Origin: Mycobacterium asiaticum DSM 44297
GTDB taxonomy: Bacteria; Actinomycetota; Actinomycetes; Mycobacteriales; Mycobacteriaceae
Assembly (NCBI RefSeq): GCF_000613245.1
Contig: NZ_HG964939.1
Location: forward strand, 107,724 to 171,723
DNA: 64,000 nucleotides
Direction of reading: 5' to 3'
Shown here: positions 18,899 through 29,700 of the stretch, one piece after another
Position numbering within the stretch: position 1 is the stretch's first letter
Layout: every line of letters starts with the position of its first letter
Notes under the pieces: model-generated
Databases searched by the model: none
Seen by the model: only the letters and a program-made list of their open reading frames with translations
What the model was told of the DNA's origin: nothing
Translations under genes and position numbers: made by a program

Positions 18899-19770
18899 AC
18901 CGATGCGTCGCGGCAGCCCCGTCCGCGACAGCCGATTAGCCTAGGCTAGCCGCGACCCACCGGCCGCGAAGCGAGGCTTCGACTCGCGGCGCTCGCTGAG
19001 TTGGCGGTGGAGTCCCTCTCGCCTTGCTTGCCTATGCGTTTCACCCCGAATAGTTTGAGCACCCGGTTGTTGGCGGAGCACGGTGACGTCAAAGGTTGCC
19101 GTTGCTATCCCCCGCCGGACCCCTGGGCTAGGTGTGTCCGGTAGGGCAAGTTAGATCGGGACTAGCTGGGAGTTTTCACAATTCCCGATGTGAGTACGCT
19201 TGGAAGCGTTTACGCTCCCCTCGACGACGGGCAGTCATCAGATACGAGTGTCTCCAAACGGGGGATTTGGAAGCATGTTTTCCCGTGCAACGCTGATCGC
19301 CGCAGCCAGCGCCTTGGCAGGTCCGGTGATGCGCGGACTGGGACCGAACCGCGCGCACGGCCATCCGAATCCATGCGACCCCGGCTACTGCGGGGCGCGC
19401 GAGGACGCCCTAGACCCCGCCCCCTACGACAGTTGGGCACCACGGCCAATAATTCTCCGGAAGCCGAGTTTCTGCGTTGGAGCACTTCGACGCCCCCAGT
19501 TCGGAGGACATGACACTACCGAGGATCGGCCGGCGCTCCTCCAACATGCTTCGTGGCGGCATCTCCGTCAACTACATCCTTCCCGACAGTGCCCACCAAC
19601 TGCCTACGAGCACCAGGCGGACCGACCAAGTAATCGCGATGGCCAACATTTGCCCCAAATGCGCGTAGGCGTCAACTGCACAGACGACTTCAGGCCCTAC
19701 CACTGGAGATGGCCGAATTGAGACCTTGGAGCTTAAAGCCACAGCAAACCCGCGAGTGGGAGCTACGCGA
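18899..19770. other. Gene-poor stretch, nothing firmly supported
   Basis: About 870 bases. One frame from 19275 (MFSRATLIAAASALAGPVMR, then NPCDPGYCGAREDALDPAPY) could be a small exported protein with a short hydrophobic leader. Its C-terminal part is shadow-like, so I do not call it. No RNA gene or repeat recognised. Confidence 0.35.
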
Positions 19771-20076
19771 ATGAATTATCGGCTCTACGAGTCCTCGGGC
19801 TGTGTGGCCGAGTGTCCAGCGTTCGCTGGCTTGGACGATTTCGATGCTCTGCGACTGTGGGCGGTGGAACACAACGACTGGAAGGGCATACGCCAGGGTG
19901 CCGTGATCGCGTCCGACGCAAGCTGCTTCTGGTATGTACGTCGGGACGGCTCAGTCCGCGAAGTCAGCAATGTACGCAGACAAACCGGAGGATGTTCCCA
20001 AGTAGAAAAGCTCGCACCGAGGCTAGACGCCAGCCGTCCCTTTACGCCCGAGACCGGCGCGCACCTTGGCTATTAA
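19771..20076 (+). CDS. Small hypothetical protein
   Basis: A 101-aa frame from the ATG at 19771. The first ~65 residues (MNYRLYESSGCVAECPAFAG, ..., FDALRLWAVEHNDW, ..., CFWYVRRDGSVREVSNVR) look like a real compact protein. The remainder is less convincing. No family recognised. It is the last gene before the Dpd operon, in the same orientation. Confidence 0.4.
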   Translation: MNYRLYESSGCVAECPAFAGLDDFDALRLWAVEHNDWKGIRQGAVIASDASCFWYVRRDGSVREVSNVRRQTGGCSQVEKLAPRLDASRPFTPETGAHLGY

Positions 20077-20166
20077 TCTCCGCCTCCCAAGAGGTCGCGA
20101 CACAAGCCAATCCGTGTGTGGGCAATCGGTTAATTGCGTCTTAAGAGCTATCGGAAAGGTCGGGAT

Positions 20167-20247
20167 ATGAAGTGGGAGAAGGGAATACAACCGGCATCAA
20201 CGAAGCAGCGTGCTCTCCCAGAAATGTCGGCGGGTGATGTCGGGTGA
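20167..20247 (+). CDS. Possible 26-aa leader ORF coupled to dpdE
   Basis: An ATG at 20167 preceded by GGAAAGG opens a 26-codon frame (MKWEKGIQPASTKQRALPEM, ending DVG). Its TGA overlaps the GTG of dpdE in the four-base form GTGA. The same overlap is used throughout the downstream operon, so this mini-ORF may bring ribosomes to a dpdE start that has no good site of its own. It could equally be chance. Confidence 0.3.
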   Translation: MKWEKGIQPASTKQRALPEMSAGDVG

Positions 20248-23200
20248 CAGGACCGCTGAGGCCCGCCTCGCGCTACGTCGGACGATGGCTGCGCGCCAAA
20301 TCACACCCCGAGCTTGGCCTCGGGTTCTGCAAAGGCGTGCGAGACGGTGAACTGGTGTTCTCGTACGTAGACGTGCCAGACGTGGCCGAGCATGAAGTGC
20401 TCGTGTCGCGAGACGAGGTCGTCGAGTTGCAGATCCCCATTGGAACCCGTGTCTGGGTCCGCGGAACGCCGTATGGCTGGCAGGCAGGCGTGATTGAAGG
20501 CATTTTGGTGGCGAACCGGTGTCGCGTTTCACTCGTTGGACTCGCTAGGCGACTCCCGCTGTATCAAGACCAGTTCAAGGTGCGGTGGTCGCGGCCACTG
20601 GACAATCCGGCACTTGCGATTGCTCATGGTTTGGCCGAAGCGCCGATGTACTATCAGGCACGCTCTGCGCTGCTTTCGGAACTTGTACTGCAGCATCAGG
20701 TTTGCCGGGGGTTAACGGCCGCTATCTCGGCGCCGATCAATCTGTTTCAGCATCAAATCGATACCGCAGCACGGGTGCTGGCCGATCCAGTGATGCGGTA
20801 TCTACTTGCGGACGAGGTCGGGCTTGGGAAGACGATCGAGGCCGGAATCATCATCCGCCAATTGTTGATCGACGACCCCATGGCGCACATCTTGGTGCTT
20901 TGCCCGGAGACCTTGGAAGGTCAGTGGATCTCCGAACTCCGTAGCCGCCTTGGGCTTGGTGAAGCGCTGCAGGGCCCTCAGCTCACAGTGGCGCCGCATT
21001 CGTCTGTGCACACGCTCGCCGATCGGTGGGAGAACGGATTGCTGCACTACGACCTGATCGTAATCGACGAGGCCCATAACCTGCTGCGGCATGTTGAGAC
21101 AGACTCGCAGTTCGAACAGCAGTTAGGCGAGGTCGACGGTCTGTTGGCGCTGTCGGCCACGCCGATGCGTGGAGACCTTGAGACATTCCGTCGACTCCTT
21201 GCGCTCGTAGATCCCGTCGCCTTCCGCGAGACGACGTCGGATACGTTTCGGATCCAACTTAATGAACGTGAGCGCAGCGCAGCCGACGTTCAGGTTCTTT
21301 GCACGCGCCGAGCCAGTCTAAGGCAGAAGACCGCCGTTTTGGACAGCGTGCAGGCTGACTTTCCCGACGACGCCAACATCACGGCGCTGGTCAAGGCTTG
21401 TCGTGACTCCGGCAACCCACAAGATTCGGCGTGGATAGACCTGGCCGACTACGTGCGTGAGGTTTACCGACTCAGCCGAAGGATGATCCGTCATCGCCGA
21501 ATCAGTGAATTGACCGACGCTTATTCAGTTGCGGGGCGTGTCGCGACCTTTATCGAGTTAGCCGACCCTGCGCGTGAGGTTATCGACGATTTCCTGGAGT
21601 CCTATCGTCGCCGTCTCAACGGTATCGATTCTGCAGAAGTCTTCGCGATGGCCGTTGCACACGGACTTGCCGGGCCGGTTGCCATGCGTAAGTACCTTCA
21701 ACATCCGGCGTCGGAGGACGATCGCGTCTTGTTTGAAATGACCATTGCTCGTCTGGAAGACGCCGGCATCGACCATCGCTTGAGGAGAGCGGTCGACGTC
21801 GTGCGGGCACAGCTTCGGCGACGCCACCATATCGTCGTGGCATCGGCCTTCCCGAACGTCCTTGAGCAATTTGAGGAGATGCTCAGCAAAGTCGTCGACG
21901 AGCACGTGGTTCATTGTCACTACAGTTCGATGACTCCTGAGGAACGAGATGACGCCATCGAAGATTTCTTCGGCGGGATTCACCGCGGTGGAATTCTGCT
22001 GGCGGACTCGTCAATAGACGAAGGACGCAACCTTCAGGAGGCCGAAGTACTCGTCAACTTGGACCTTCCACTGGACGTCAATCAGTTGGAGCAGCGTATC
22101 GGTCGACTCGACCGGTACGCAGTACGGCCGACTCCTGCGGAGGTCGTGGTCTTCGCTGAGCCCACCAGCGAGTGGGTATCAGCCCACATCAATCTCCTCC
22201 GCGCAGGCATCGGAGTCTTCGACACCTCGGTTTCGACCGTGCAGCGATTGCTATCAACTGTTTTGGACGAAATCCTCACGCACCTCATACACAAGGGTGT
22301 GGAGGCCTTGCAGATCGACGTCGCGAGCCTTCGCGAAGAGTTGGAGGGCGAACGCAACGACATCGACCTCTTGGAGGAACTGGAGTCGGTCGAGGCAGCG
22401 ACCGTCTTCACCGGAGGCGCGTTCGACGACCTGCTTGCATACGAAGCGAACACCGACAACTTGCGCTTCGCTGTTCGAAGGCTCACAACGGGTATCGGTT
22501 CGCTTGACTTGAATCCCGTAGAGTCCTATGACGGCGTGCTCCGATTTGGCAACGCACGGAACATCGGCCTATCCGCCGACGAAGTACTAGCCCTTCAGCG
22601 ACTTCTCTCGCCAAAGGCATACGATCGTGCCGCCACTGTCACACGTTCGGGTGTAGCGCCGTTCCGAATTGGCGATCCACTAGTGGATTGGCTTCAGAAC
22701 TACATGGTGACCGACGAGAGGGGACGCGCCTCAGCAGTCGTGCGGCCAGCGCCGGGCCTTGCGGCGCCTTCTCTTTGGCTGCACTGCGAGTTCCTCGTCG
22801 AGTTCGATGCGGAGCAGTCAGTGGTGCCTGAGGGGCCGAGTAGACGCCGACTCTTCCGGCGCGGTGAGAATCATCTTCAGCCCTTGCGACTGGAGACTTG
22901 GACAGATGCGTCAGGTCCGGCCCCGAACGACCTTGTCGACGAGTGGCTGAACCTTCCGTACGACGCTCGACGGGATGGGTTTCTGCGCGGGAAGTTTTGG
23001 GGACCCGTACTCGAGGCGTTGCCAGCATGGACACATCTCTGTCACGAGAGCGCAGGCGCAGCCTGGGAAGAGGCTCGGGGGTCCGCGAGGCTCGCTTCCG
23101 CTATCAGCAACGCACTGGAAAGCGCGGAGCAAGATACCGATCGACGACTCGCGATTCTTGAGGCGCGGGCTTTGCGTTTAAGCACGGCAGCGGAGCGGAG

Positions 23201-23327
23201 AGCAGCCCAAGACGAACTTCGACTGGAGCGCGCCACAGCTCAGGCGCTGGCCGCCGGCATCCGGAATCCTGTCGTGCGCATGGTGACCTGCTTCGCTTGT
23301 GTCTTGTGGCCCGAAGAGAATTTCTGA
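20244..23327 (+). CDS. dpdE: DpdE-like SNF2-family helicase of the 7-deazapurine DNA restriction module
   Basis: A 1027-aa protein with a GTG start. Walker A reads DEVGLGKTIEAG with GLGKT at 193-197, and the DEAH box is at 275-278 (VIDEAH). SATP (motif III) follows, and the C-terminal helicase motif reads QLEQRIGRLDRY near 615. This is the bacterial SNF2/RapA-like helicase architecture. It heads a run of eight overlapping genes that match the dpdE-K/D set linked to 7-deazaguanine DNA modification in Salmonella Montevideo. Known work ties this set to restriction of unmodified DNA. The specific step done by DpdE is not established; translocation along DNA is the obvious inference. Confidence 0.85.
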   Translation: MTGPLRPASRYVGRWLRAKSHPELGLGFCKGVRDGELVFSYVDVPDVAEHEVLVSRDEVVELQIPIGTRVWVRGTPYGWQAGVIEGILVANRCRVSLVGLARRLPLYQDQFKVRWSRPLDNPALAIAHGLAEAPMYYQARSALLSELVLQHQVCRGLTAAISAPINLFQHQIDTAARVLADPVMRYLLADEVGLGKTIEAGIIIRQLLIDDPMAHILVLCPETLEGQWISELRSRLGLGEALQGPQLTVAPHSSVHTLADRWENGLLHYDLIVIDEAHNLLRHVETDSQFEQQLGEVDGLLALSATPMRGDLETFRRLLALVDPVAFRETTSDTFRIQLNERERSAADVQVLCTRRASLRQKTAVLDSVQADFPDDANITALVKACRDSGNPQDSAWIDLADYVREVYRLSRRMIRHRRISELTDAYSVAGRVATFIELADPAREVIDDFLESYRRRLNGIDSAEVFAMAVAHGLAGPVAMRKYLQHPASEDDRVLFEMTIARLEDAGIDHRLRRAVDVVRAQLRRRHHIVVASAFPNVLEQFEEMLSKVVDEHVVHCHYSSMTPEERDDAIEDFFGGIHRGGILLADSSIDEGRNLQEAEVLVNLDLPLDVNQLEQRIGRLDRYAVRPTPAEVVVFAEPTSEWVSAHINLLRAGIGVFDTSVSTVQRLLSTVLDEILTHLIHKGVEALQIDVASLREELEGERNDIDLLEELESVEAATVFTGGAFDDLLAYEANTDNLRFAVRRLTTGIGSLDLNPVESYDGVLRFGNARNIGLSADEVLALQRLLSPKAYDRAATVTRSGVAPFRIGDPLVDWLQNYMVTDERGRASAVVRPAPGLAAPSLWLHCEFLVEFDAEQSVVPEGPSRRRLFRRGENHLQPLRLETWTDASGPAPNDLVDEWLNLPYDARRDGFLRGKFWGPVLEALPAWTHLCHESAGAAWEEARGSARLASAISNALESAEQDTDRRLAILEARALRLSTAAERRAAQDELRLERATAQALAAGIRNPVVRMVTCFACVLWPEENF

Positions 23328-25849
23328 TGTCCGCCGAGGAAGCTTTGATCGAGTTCTTGCGGAAAGGCGTTGCGCAGGCGTCGTTCGATAACGACCTACA
23401 CAATCGACTGGTTGGTGCCCTCGTCGACTCTTCTGCGAGCGGCCTCGACACGGCCGTACTTCTTCGCCAACTGCTTCGACAATGGTCCCTGCGTGACGGT
23501 CGCGACGTTCCCGTCGAACTCGCGGAGGTGTTCGCCGCCTCTATCCGCAAGGTGTCGGGTATTGCCGGACTGCGCGAACGGCCTGACGGCATGTGGATCG
23601 CTGATCCGTGGCACCCAAAGTGGCTCTCAGTCGATGGCGGCATCCCAGATGGTGCGGCGATGGCAGGGATCGACGTAGGCGCCCGCTTTCACGCGGAGCC
23701 TGTACACACTGATCCGTTCTTCACACAGAGCACCGGATTCGACACGTACAGGACCCCTGGCCAGCGAGCCGCCTGCCGAGCGGTGATGACGGCGCCCGAG
23801 GGATCGACAGTGATATGCATGCTGCCTACCGGCTCGGGAAAGACCGAGATCGCCCTCTGCCTAGCCGACAGGGCCAAGTACGCCCTGACGGTGATAGTCG
23901 TGCCGACAGTGGCATTGGCCTATGACTTCGAGCGCCGCTTTCGCGATCACTTCGCACGCCGAAACCGAAGGATCGATCGCGAGTCGCTCAACTTCGCGTG
24001 GACGGCCAGCACAGGCAAGGACGTGAGGGACAAACTCACGCGGTCGGTCGCAGATGGCCGACAACCGCTGCTGGTGACTTCTCCTGAGTCGATGACACGA
24101 GCACTGAGGCACACGCTTCTCGATGCCGCCTCGATCGGCCGCTTGCAGGGCTTCGTTGTTGACGAGGCTCACTTGGTCACCCAGTGGGGACGCAGTTTCA
24201 GGCCTGAGTTCCGGACGCTCGCTGACCTTAGAAGAGACCTTTTAGAGCAGGCCGCGGACGGTGGCCACGATCGGGCAATCACGCTTCTTCTCAGCGGAAC
24301 CCTGGGCACCGCAGAGATCGAGGACCTTACGTCGCTCTTCGGGCAACCTGGCCCGTGCAGCCCGATTGTGGCGAACGCGCTGCGAAGCGAACCAGACTTC
24401 TGGATTGCTCATGCACCCGACAGGTACGAGCGAGACACCTGGGTCCGCGACACGCTAGCGCACTGCGCACGGCCGGCTGTTCTGTACGTGACGCGACCGG
24501 AGTCGGCCGATCAGTGGCTAACCGAACTGCGCAGTGCGGGCTACTCGCGGGTCGCGATGGTGACTGGGAACACTAGCGCGACGCAGCGTGCCGCCGTGCT
24601 CGAGGGAATTCGCGCGAGAGCCCACGTCGGCGGATCGTTAGACCTCGTTGTTGCAACTTCGGCATTCGGCCTCGGCATTGATTACGCGCACATTCGATCG
24701 GTCATTCATGCCTGCCTTCCGGAAACGGTCGATCGTTGGTATCAGGAACTCGGCCGCGGCGGACGCGATGGTGACACGTGCGCCGCGTTCCTCCTGACGG
24801 GACCGGGCGACCATGAGGAGGCTGCCAGCCTTGGGGTTAAGGTCCTCACGCCCGAAACCGCGAAGAAGCGGTGGGACGACTTGTGGCACTACCGGAAATC
24901 GGCACATGGGCGCAATTTCGTCGACCTTGAAGGATCTCGAGGGGTCGGCCGAGGTGACTTCAACCGCCGGTGGAATGCGCAGTTGATCCAGGGTCTCATC
25001 GAGTTGGGCGAGTTAAAGCGAGAGCAGTTCGATGTCGAAGACCTCAAAGAGCTTTTGCACGACGATGGGGTTGAAGTCACCGACTGGACCCCGGTGACCC
25101 GCGTCGCGGCCGGCTTGGGAGTCCCAACTTTCTGGGAGGAAGTCTGGCGTCCATGGCAACAGCGAGAATCGAGTCGGTCCTACGAGTCGCTAAACCGGAT
25201 TCGAGACGTTTCACGTCTGACCCTTGGAGCTTGCACTGGCATCGCCGCGGCGTATGCACCCAGCCAGGAGTTGCGGGAGAAGTGGGGGCGTCGGCTGCAA
25301 TTCATGGAACCCCAGGGCCGATGTGGCAGATGTCCGGATTGCCGACGAAATCGAGTGCCTTTGAAAGACGACCCTGCACCTTCGCCTGAGCAGGTCTGGG
25401 GAGTCACAACTCGGGATCTCTCGCAACTGGGATCGTTCGTGACTGCGGCCCGTGGAGTCAATGGTCTCGCCCTCCTTAGCTATCAATCCGACGAGGGCGG
25501 CCTCGCCTCGCGGCTTGCCGCCGGACTTGTCAGGCTCGGTGTCCGGCACCTCGGTGGGCTGCACAATGTACTCCCGAACCCGCCAGGAGAGGTGACCTTC
25601 TATGACGACTCGCCGCTTTCGCCGATTGACCTGACGCCGACGTCGAGCTTCTCCTACTTCTCGCAGAATCACACGATTCCACGTCGATGGCTCACGCGCC
25701 GTGCCCGCCCACGGCTCACCGAGGACGGTTCCGAGGTGTTCGACATCCTCCTAGTACCCGCGAAGACAAGAATTGGCGATCGCACGGTGGGGAGGGACCT
25801 TCCCGTGATGGCCGCCGCGACAGCTGTCGAACTGCTTGAGAGGAGTTGA
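23327..25849 (+). CDS. dpdF: DpdF-like RecQ-type helicase
   Basis: An 840-aa protein from the ATG at 23327, which overlaps the dpdE stop by one base (TGATG). Motif I is LPTGSGKTEIA (GSGKT 169-173), motif II VDEAH (279-282), and motif VI YQELGRGGRDGD. This is the RecQ-like set. A cysteine cluster CGRCPDC near residue 665 is probably a zinc site. The N-terminal ~130 residues are a non-helicase extension. It should unwind or translocate on DNA using ATP as part of the restriction complex. Its position second in the operon agrees with dpdF. Confidence 0.85.
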   Translation: MSAEEALIEFLRKGVAQASFDNDLHNRLVGALVDSSASGLDTAVLLRQLLRQWSLRDGRDVPVELAEVFAASIRKVSGIAGLRERPDGMWIADPWHPKWLSVDGGIPDGAAMAGIDVGARFHAEPVHTDPFFTQSTGFDTYRTPGQRAACRAVMTAPEGSTVICMLPTGSGKTEIALCLADRAKYALTVIVVPTVALAYDFERRFRDHFARRNRRIDRESLNFAWTASTGKDVRDKLTRSVADGRQPLLVTSPESMTRALRHTLLDAASIGRLQGFVVDEAHLVTQWGRSFRPEFRTLADLRRDLLEQAADGGHDRAITLLLSGTLGTAEIEDLTSLFGQPGPCSPIVANALRSEPDFWIAHAPDRYERDTWVRDTLAHCARPAVLYVTRPESADQWLTELRSAGYSRVAMVTGNTSATQRAAVLEGIRARAHVGGSLDLVVATSAFGLGIDYAHIRSVIHACLPETVDRWYQELGRGGRDGDTCAAFLLTGPGDHEEAASLGVKVLTPETAKKRWDDLWHYRKSAHGRNFVDLEGSRGVGRGDFNRRWNAQLIQGLIELGELKREQFDVEDLKELLHDDGVEVTDWTPVTRVAAGLGVPTFWEEVWRPWQQRESSRSYESLNRIRDVSRLTLGACTGIAAAYAPSQELREKWGRRLQFMEPQGRCGRCPDCRRNRVPLKDDPAPSPEQVWGVTTRDLSQLGSFVTAARGVNGLALLSYQSDEGGLASRLAAGLVRLGVRHLGGLHNVLPNPPGEVTFYDDSPLSPIDLTPTSSFSYFSQNHTIPRRWLTRRARPRLTEDGSEVFDILLVPAKTRIGDRTVGRDLPVMAAATAVELLERS

Positions 25850-25851
25850 TC

Positions 25852-26730
25852 GTGCACTATCTACGCGGGAACGCGCCTGCCAGCGCAGTGGGCTTGTACG
25901 TAATCTGCCGCTATCTCAGTGGAATCGAAGGCGGACGATCTAGAGAAGATCTCCGGCGATCACTTCAGATCCTCCGCTCCTCCGACACGTCACAGCCGGA
26001 CGCGAGCGCGCTGTTCGAGGCTTCACTGGCGGTCGGTGAGGCTGTCGGCGTGATCGCGCGAGACGAGACGTCATCGACCTGGATCGCAGACACGGATATC
26101 GCGGAGGGGTTGCAGGCCGGCGATGGAGACCTTTGGCCATGGTTTCGAGGTGAACTGCTGCATCGGATGATGCACCACGCACTGGTCAATCTGGAGAAGG
26201 ACGGCGAGGTGCCTGATCTGGTCCTCGCGTTGACATGGTTCCTTCAACTCAGCCCGCTGAGCCCCCTCAAACTGGACTGGGGCGCGGGCCCGGAACCGCT
26301 GATTCAAGCGCTGGGTTTTGACGCCGTGCAAAACAGCACGCAGTGGCGTGCCTTTCAGCGATGGGCGCTTTCCTTGGGCTTGGCGCGCCGATCCGATCAA
26401 GTCAGCGCGAAGGTGCTGATCCCCGACGCCAGCACCGCGATCGCCGATCAGGTCCCCCATCTTCCCACCGCAGGCAGCGCCCGCGATTGGCTGTCTGTGT
26501 TGCAGGACCGACTTCCCGTGCTCGGCTCGCCAATTCTTCTCGCGGAACTCCCGAGAGGTGGCGACGCCTGGTCGGGTTTGCCGCCAGGAGTGATCATCGG
26601 CCTGTTGAAACTGGAGAAAGCGGAGGTTCTGCTGCTGGAAGCATCCGATGACGCCGCGGAGATCGTCGCCCTGGGCCTCGGAGTGTCCACCCGCCAGGTT
26701 GGCCGGATCTCGTTAAGGAGCAAGTCGTGA
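25852..26730 (+). CDS. dpdG: DpdG-like protein
   Basis: A 292-aa protein. I chose the GTG at 25852 because AGGAG lies six bases upstream; a TTG at 25846 sits too close to that site. No catalytic motif is visible. The N-terminal half resembles winged-helix proteins (YVICRYLSGIEGGRSREDLR), and the middle is helical and tryptophan-rich. It lies between the RecQ-like helicase and the ATPase and overlaps the latter by 4 bases. The call as DpdG rests mainly on this position and size. Confidence 0.65.
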   Translation: MHYLRGNAPASAVGLYVICRYLSGIEGGRSREDLRRSLQILRSSDTSQPDASALFEASLAVGEAVGVIARDETSSTWIADTDIAEGLQAGDGDLWPWFRGELLHRMMHHALVNLEKDGEVPDLVLALTWFLQLSPLSPLKLDWGAGPEPLIQALGFDAVQNSTQWRAFQRWALSLGLARRSDQVSAKVLIPDASTAIADQVPHLPTAGSARDWLSVLQDRLPVLGSPILLAELPRGGDAWSGLPPGVIIGLLKLEKAEVLLLEASDDAAEIVALGLGVSTRQVGRISLRSKS

Positions 26731-29700
26731 ACGACAACTCGATGGCGGCGTTTCGGTGTTGGAGCGCCGGCGGCATCGCGCAGACCGTGTTCTCAGACAT
26801 CGGAGCGCTCGCGGGAGATGCAGACGCTTTGTTCTTGGCAGCTCACACCCCAATGGAACTGGAGCACCGGAAGGGTGCGGAACTCGGCCTGGGAAGCTCG
26901 GGAGAAGCCCTGGTTCTGGAGGCGCTCATGAGCCGGATCGGTGACCTTGAACGCAACACTCTCGTCGCCGTCACCGGTGGTTCGGGGAGCGGCAAAAGCC
27001 ACGTGGTGCGGTGGGTGCGCGCACACTTGCCACCCGATGACCCGAGGTTCAAGGTTCTGTACGTACCTCGGGCGGTTCAGACCCTACGCGAACTTCTACG
27101 AAAAATTTTCGAGGGGCTGCCAGGCGTCGAGGGTGTCGAACTGAGAAATCGTGTCGACTCGGCGTTGTCCAGCGTCAAGCCGGGCGAACTGCAGGCTCGC
27201 CTGGTCTCGGAGATGAAGATCGCTCTCAACTGGACACTCGACGATCGTGCTTCCTACGAAGGTGAGACAACCGACGAAGCTGCTACCCGGGAGGACCGCA
27301 ACAGCCTGCTCGGAACGCGCGGAGAGGACGGAGGCCGACGCGACGGGTTGGCTGAGCTGCTCGATCTGCCTGCCTTCAAGGAGTCGTTGCTTCGTCCGGA
27401 AGGCCCACTTGGCCAGCTCGTGCAGTCCTACTTCACTGAGACATCTCGACGCGATGACAACAACGAGATCTTCACCCGCGATGACATACCGCTTCGTGCG
27501 CGGGGAATTCTTACCGAGCTTCGTGGACGCCGCGACCTGCAGGAACTCTGGCAAATCATCACCGGGAACCCGCAGGACGCCATCGATTTGCTCGAAGAGG
27601 CGTTGCGAGCTGCCCTGCCCAAGGCGGTAGGACTTCGAGGGGCCGGCGGCGAGACGCTCGACTCGCTTTTTCGCGTCTCACGCGAAAAGCTCAGGGCGCA
27701 ACGGCAGGAACTATTGCTTATCTTCGAAGACCTTGCGCAGTTCGGTCTCGTTGAAGGCGAACTCTACGACCAATTCGTGACCCCACCGGGTGACGAGTTG
27801 GCACCTCTTCGAGTGATCTTCGCCATAACAGATGGTCCTTACGCGCGGTTAGAGCGCACCGTTCGCACGCGAATCGAACACGAGTTTCACGTCGGTGGTT
27901 CCGCCCTCGCTCAGCCACCAGAGTTCGTCGGCCGCTACCTTAACCTCGTGCGCGTCGGCAGGGAGGAGACACAACGACTTTGGAAGCCAAACGCCAAGCG
28001 CCACAATGATTCCCAGTGGATGCGCAATGCCTGTGACACGCGCGAGGAAGGCCAGCCTTGTCGTTACCGGGACACGTGCCACGCGGCGTTCGGCGCTGTG
28101 TCAATCGATGGTCTCGGTAACGTTGGCCTCTACCCCTACAACAAAGAAGCTCTCCGGCGTGCCATTGCCAGTACCGACGAGGGTGCCATTGTGCGAACCG
28201 GTGAGTCGGCGACCCCGCGGGACGTCCTCGACGAGTGTTTCTCAACCATCCTCGCCGAGGCCGACGTGCACATCGAGAAGCGGGACTATCCCCATGAGCG
28301 CACAAGAGAGCAGTTCGACTTCAAGGTTCGCATGGCGAAAGACGCGCTTCTGTCGAGTAATCCGTCATCCGATCCCGAGCGCACCTATCGTGCTCTAGTC
28401 ATCTGGGGCGACGAATCGCCTTTGCCGGCAGGTGTTCTCGAAGCGTTCTCTCTGGATGCGGCCTCCGCGCAACCGACGGGTCGATCACTTCCTGTCACCA
28501 CGCCAACGGCTGGGGCGCTTCCGGTCACTTCTCCGGCAGGCCAACGACAGGCAGAGCTCGAGAATCGGCTCCAATCGTTATTTCAGTGGCAGGTCGGTAG
28601 CGAACTTCCTGAGGCCGAGGTGAGTCTGCTGCGCTCGACACTGTGCGGCCTTACCATCGACCGCCTTCAGCTCGATCAGTTGTGTGTCCACATTTATAGC
28701 GGTCGTGGAAAGGTAATGTTGGACAACCTGTTCAACATGACGTCCTTCGCGATCGAGGGGGCGCGCGGCCGGCAGGCTGGTGCCCAATCGGTTCAATTCA
28801 AGCTCACGCGCAGCGCTGAGGACATGAGGGTCATGGCCGCGGCACGGTGGTTCCGCGACCATGGGCATTTCGATCCTGCTCAAGGGAAGTGGCAATGGCC
28901 CGAGGGTTACGACCCGGGGCAGTTGATGGTCGAGTTGGAGACTCGCCTTGATGAGTGGGCCGCCGTAGTTCGAGATCGCTTCCTCGATATGACCGGCGGA
29001 AGTCGACTCGCGCGACAGGCAATCGGTGTCCGCGCGATCGCGTTAGCAGCGTCAGGCCGGAGCTTAGCTGGCCTCCAGACGACCTCCGCTGTTCTGGCGG
29101 CTCCGACCGAAACCCGGCTTGCACCGAGTAGCGCTTGGCAAAACGTAGACGAAATCGCGTCGCGCATCATCAGCACCCTTCGGGTGGACGAGTTCGTCGG
29201 CGAGTTCGCCGCGGTGCGCCAGGGCGAAGGAGGGCGTCCACAAATCGTCGATCCTCGCGAGTTGGACGAAGCGATACAGAAGTTCTTGGCAGACCCGGAG
29301 GCGAATCTCGAAGACGTTGCGAAGTCGAAGGCGGACCCGGTGCTGGCGCAGGCAGCCCGCCAACTTCTAGACGCCTTGTCATCTACAGCCGCCGCGGAGG
29401 CTGAGTCTGCGGCGAGCGCCGCTGAAACGGTTATGAAGTTGCTCGAGGGGAAGTCCCCCGAACTCGTCGGTACGGCGGCGTTCGCTGTCGGCGACTCGGC
29501 CAAGGACGCCGGCTTCTTCCGGCCCGCGGAACAGTGGGCGAACTTTCGGGGCAATGTCGAGTTATTGTCCGAATCGAGTCAGGCCTACCGAGCGACCCCC
29601 CGTAACGGTGACATCGCGGAGGTGCTGCGCAGTCAGCGTGCAATGCGCGAAACTACCCAGCTGGCAAAAGCTTTGATGTCGGTCAGGCAAGCTATGGAAC

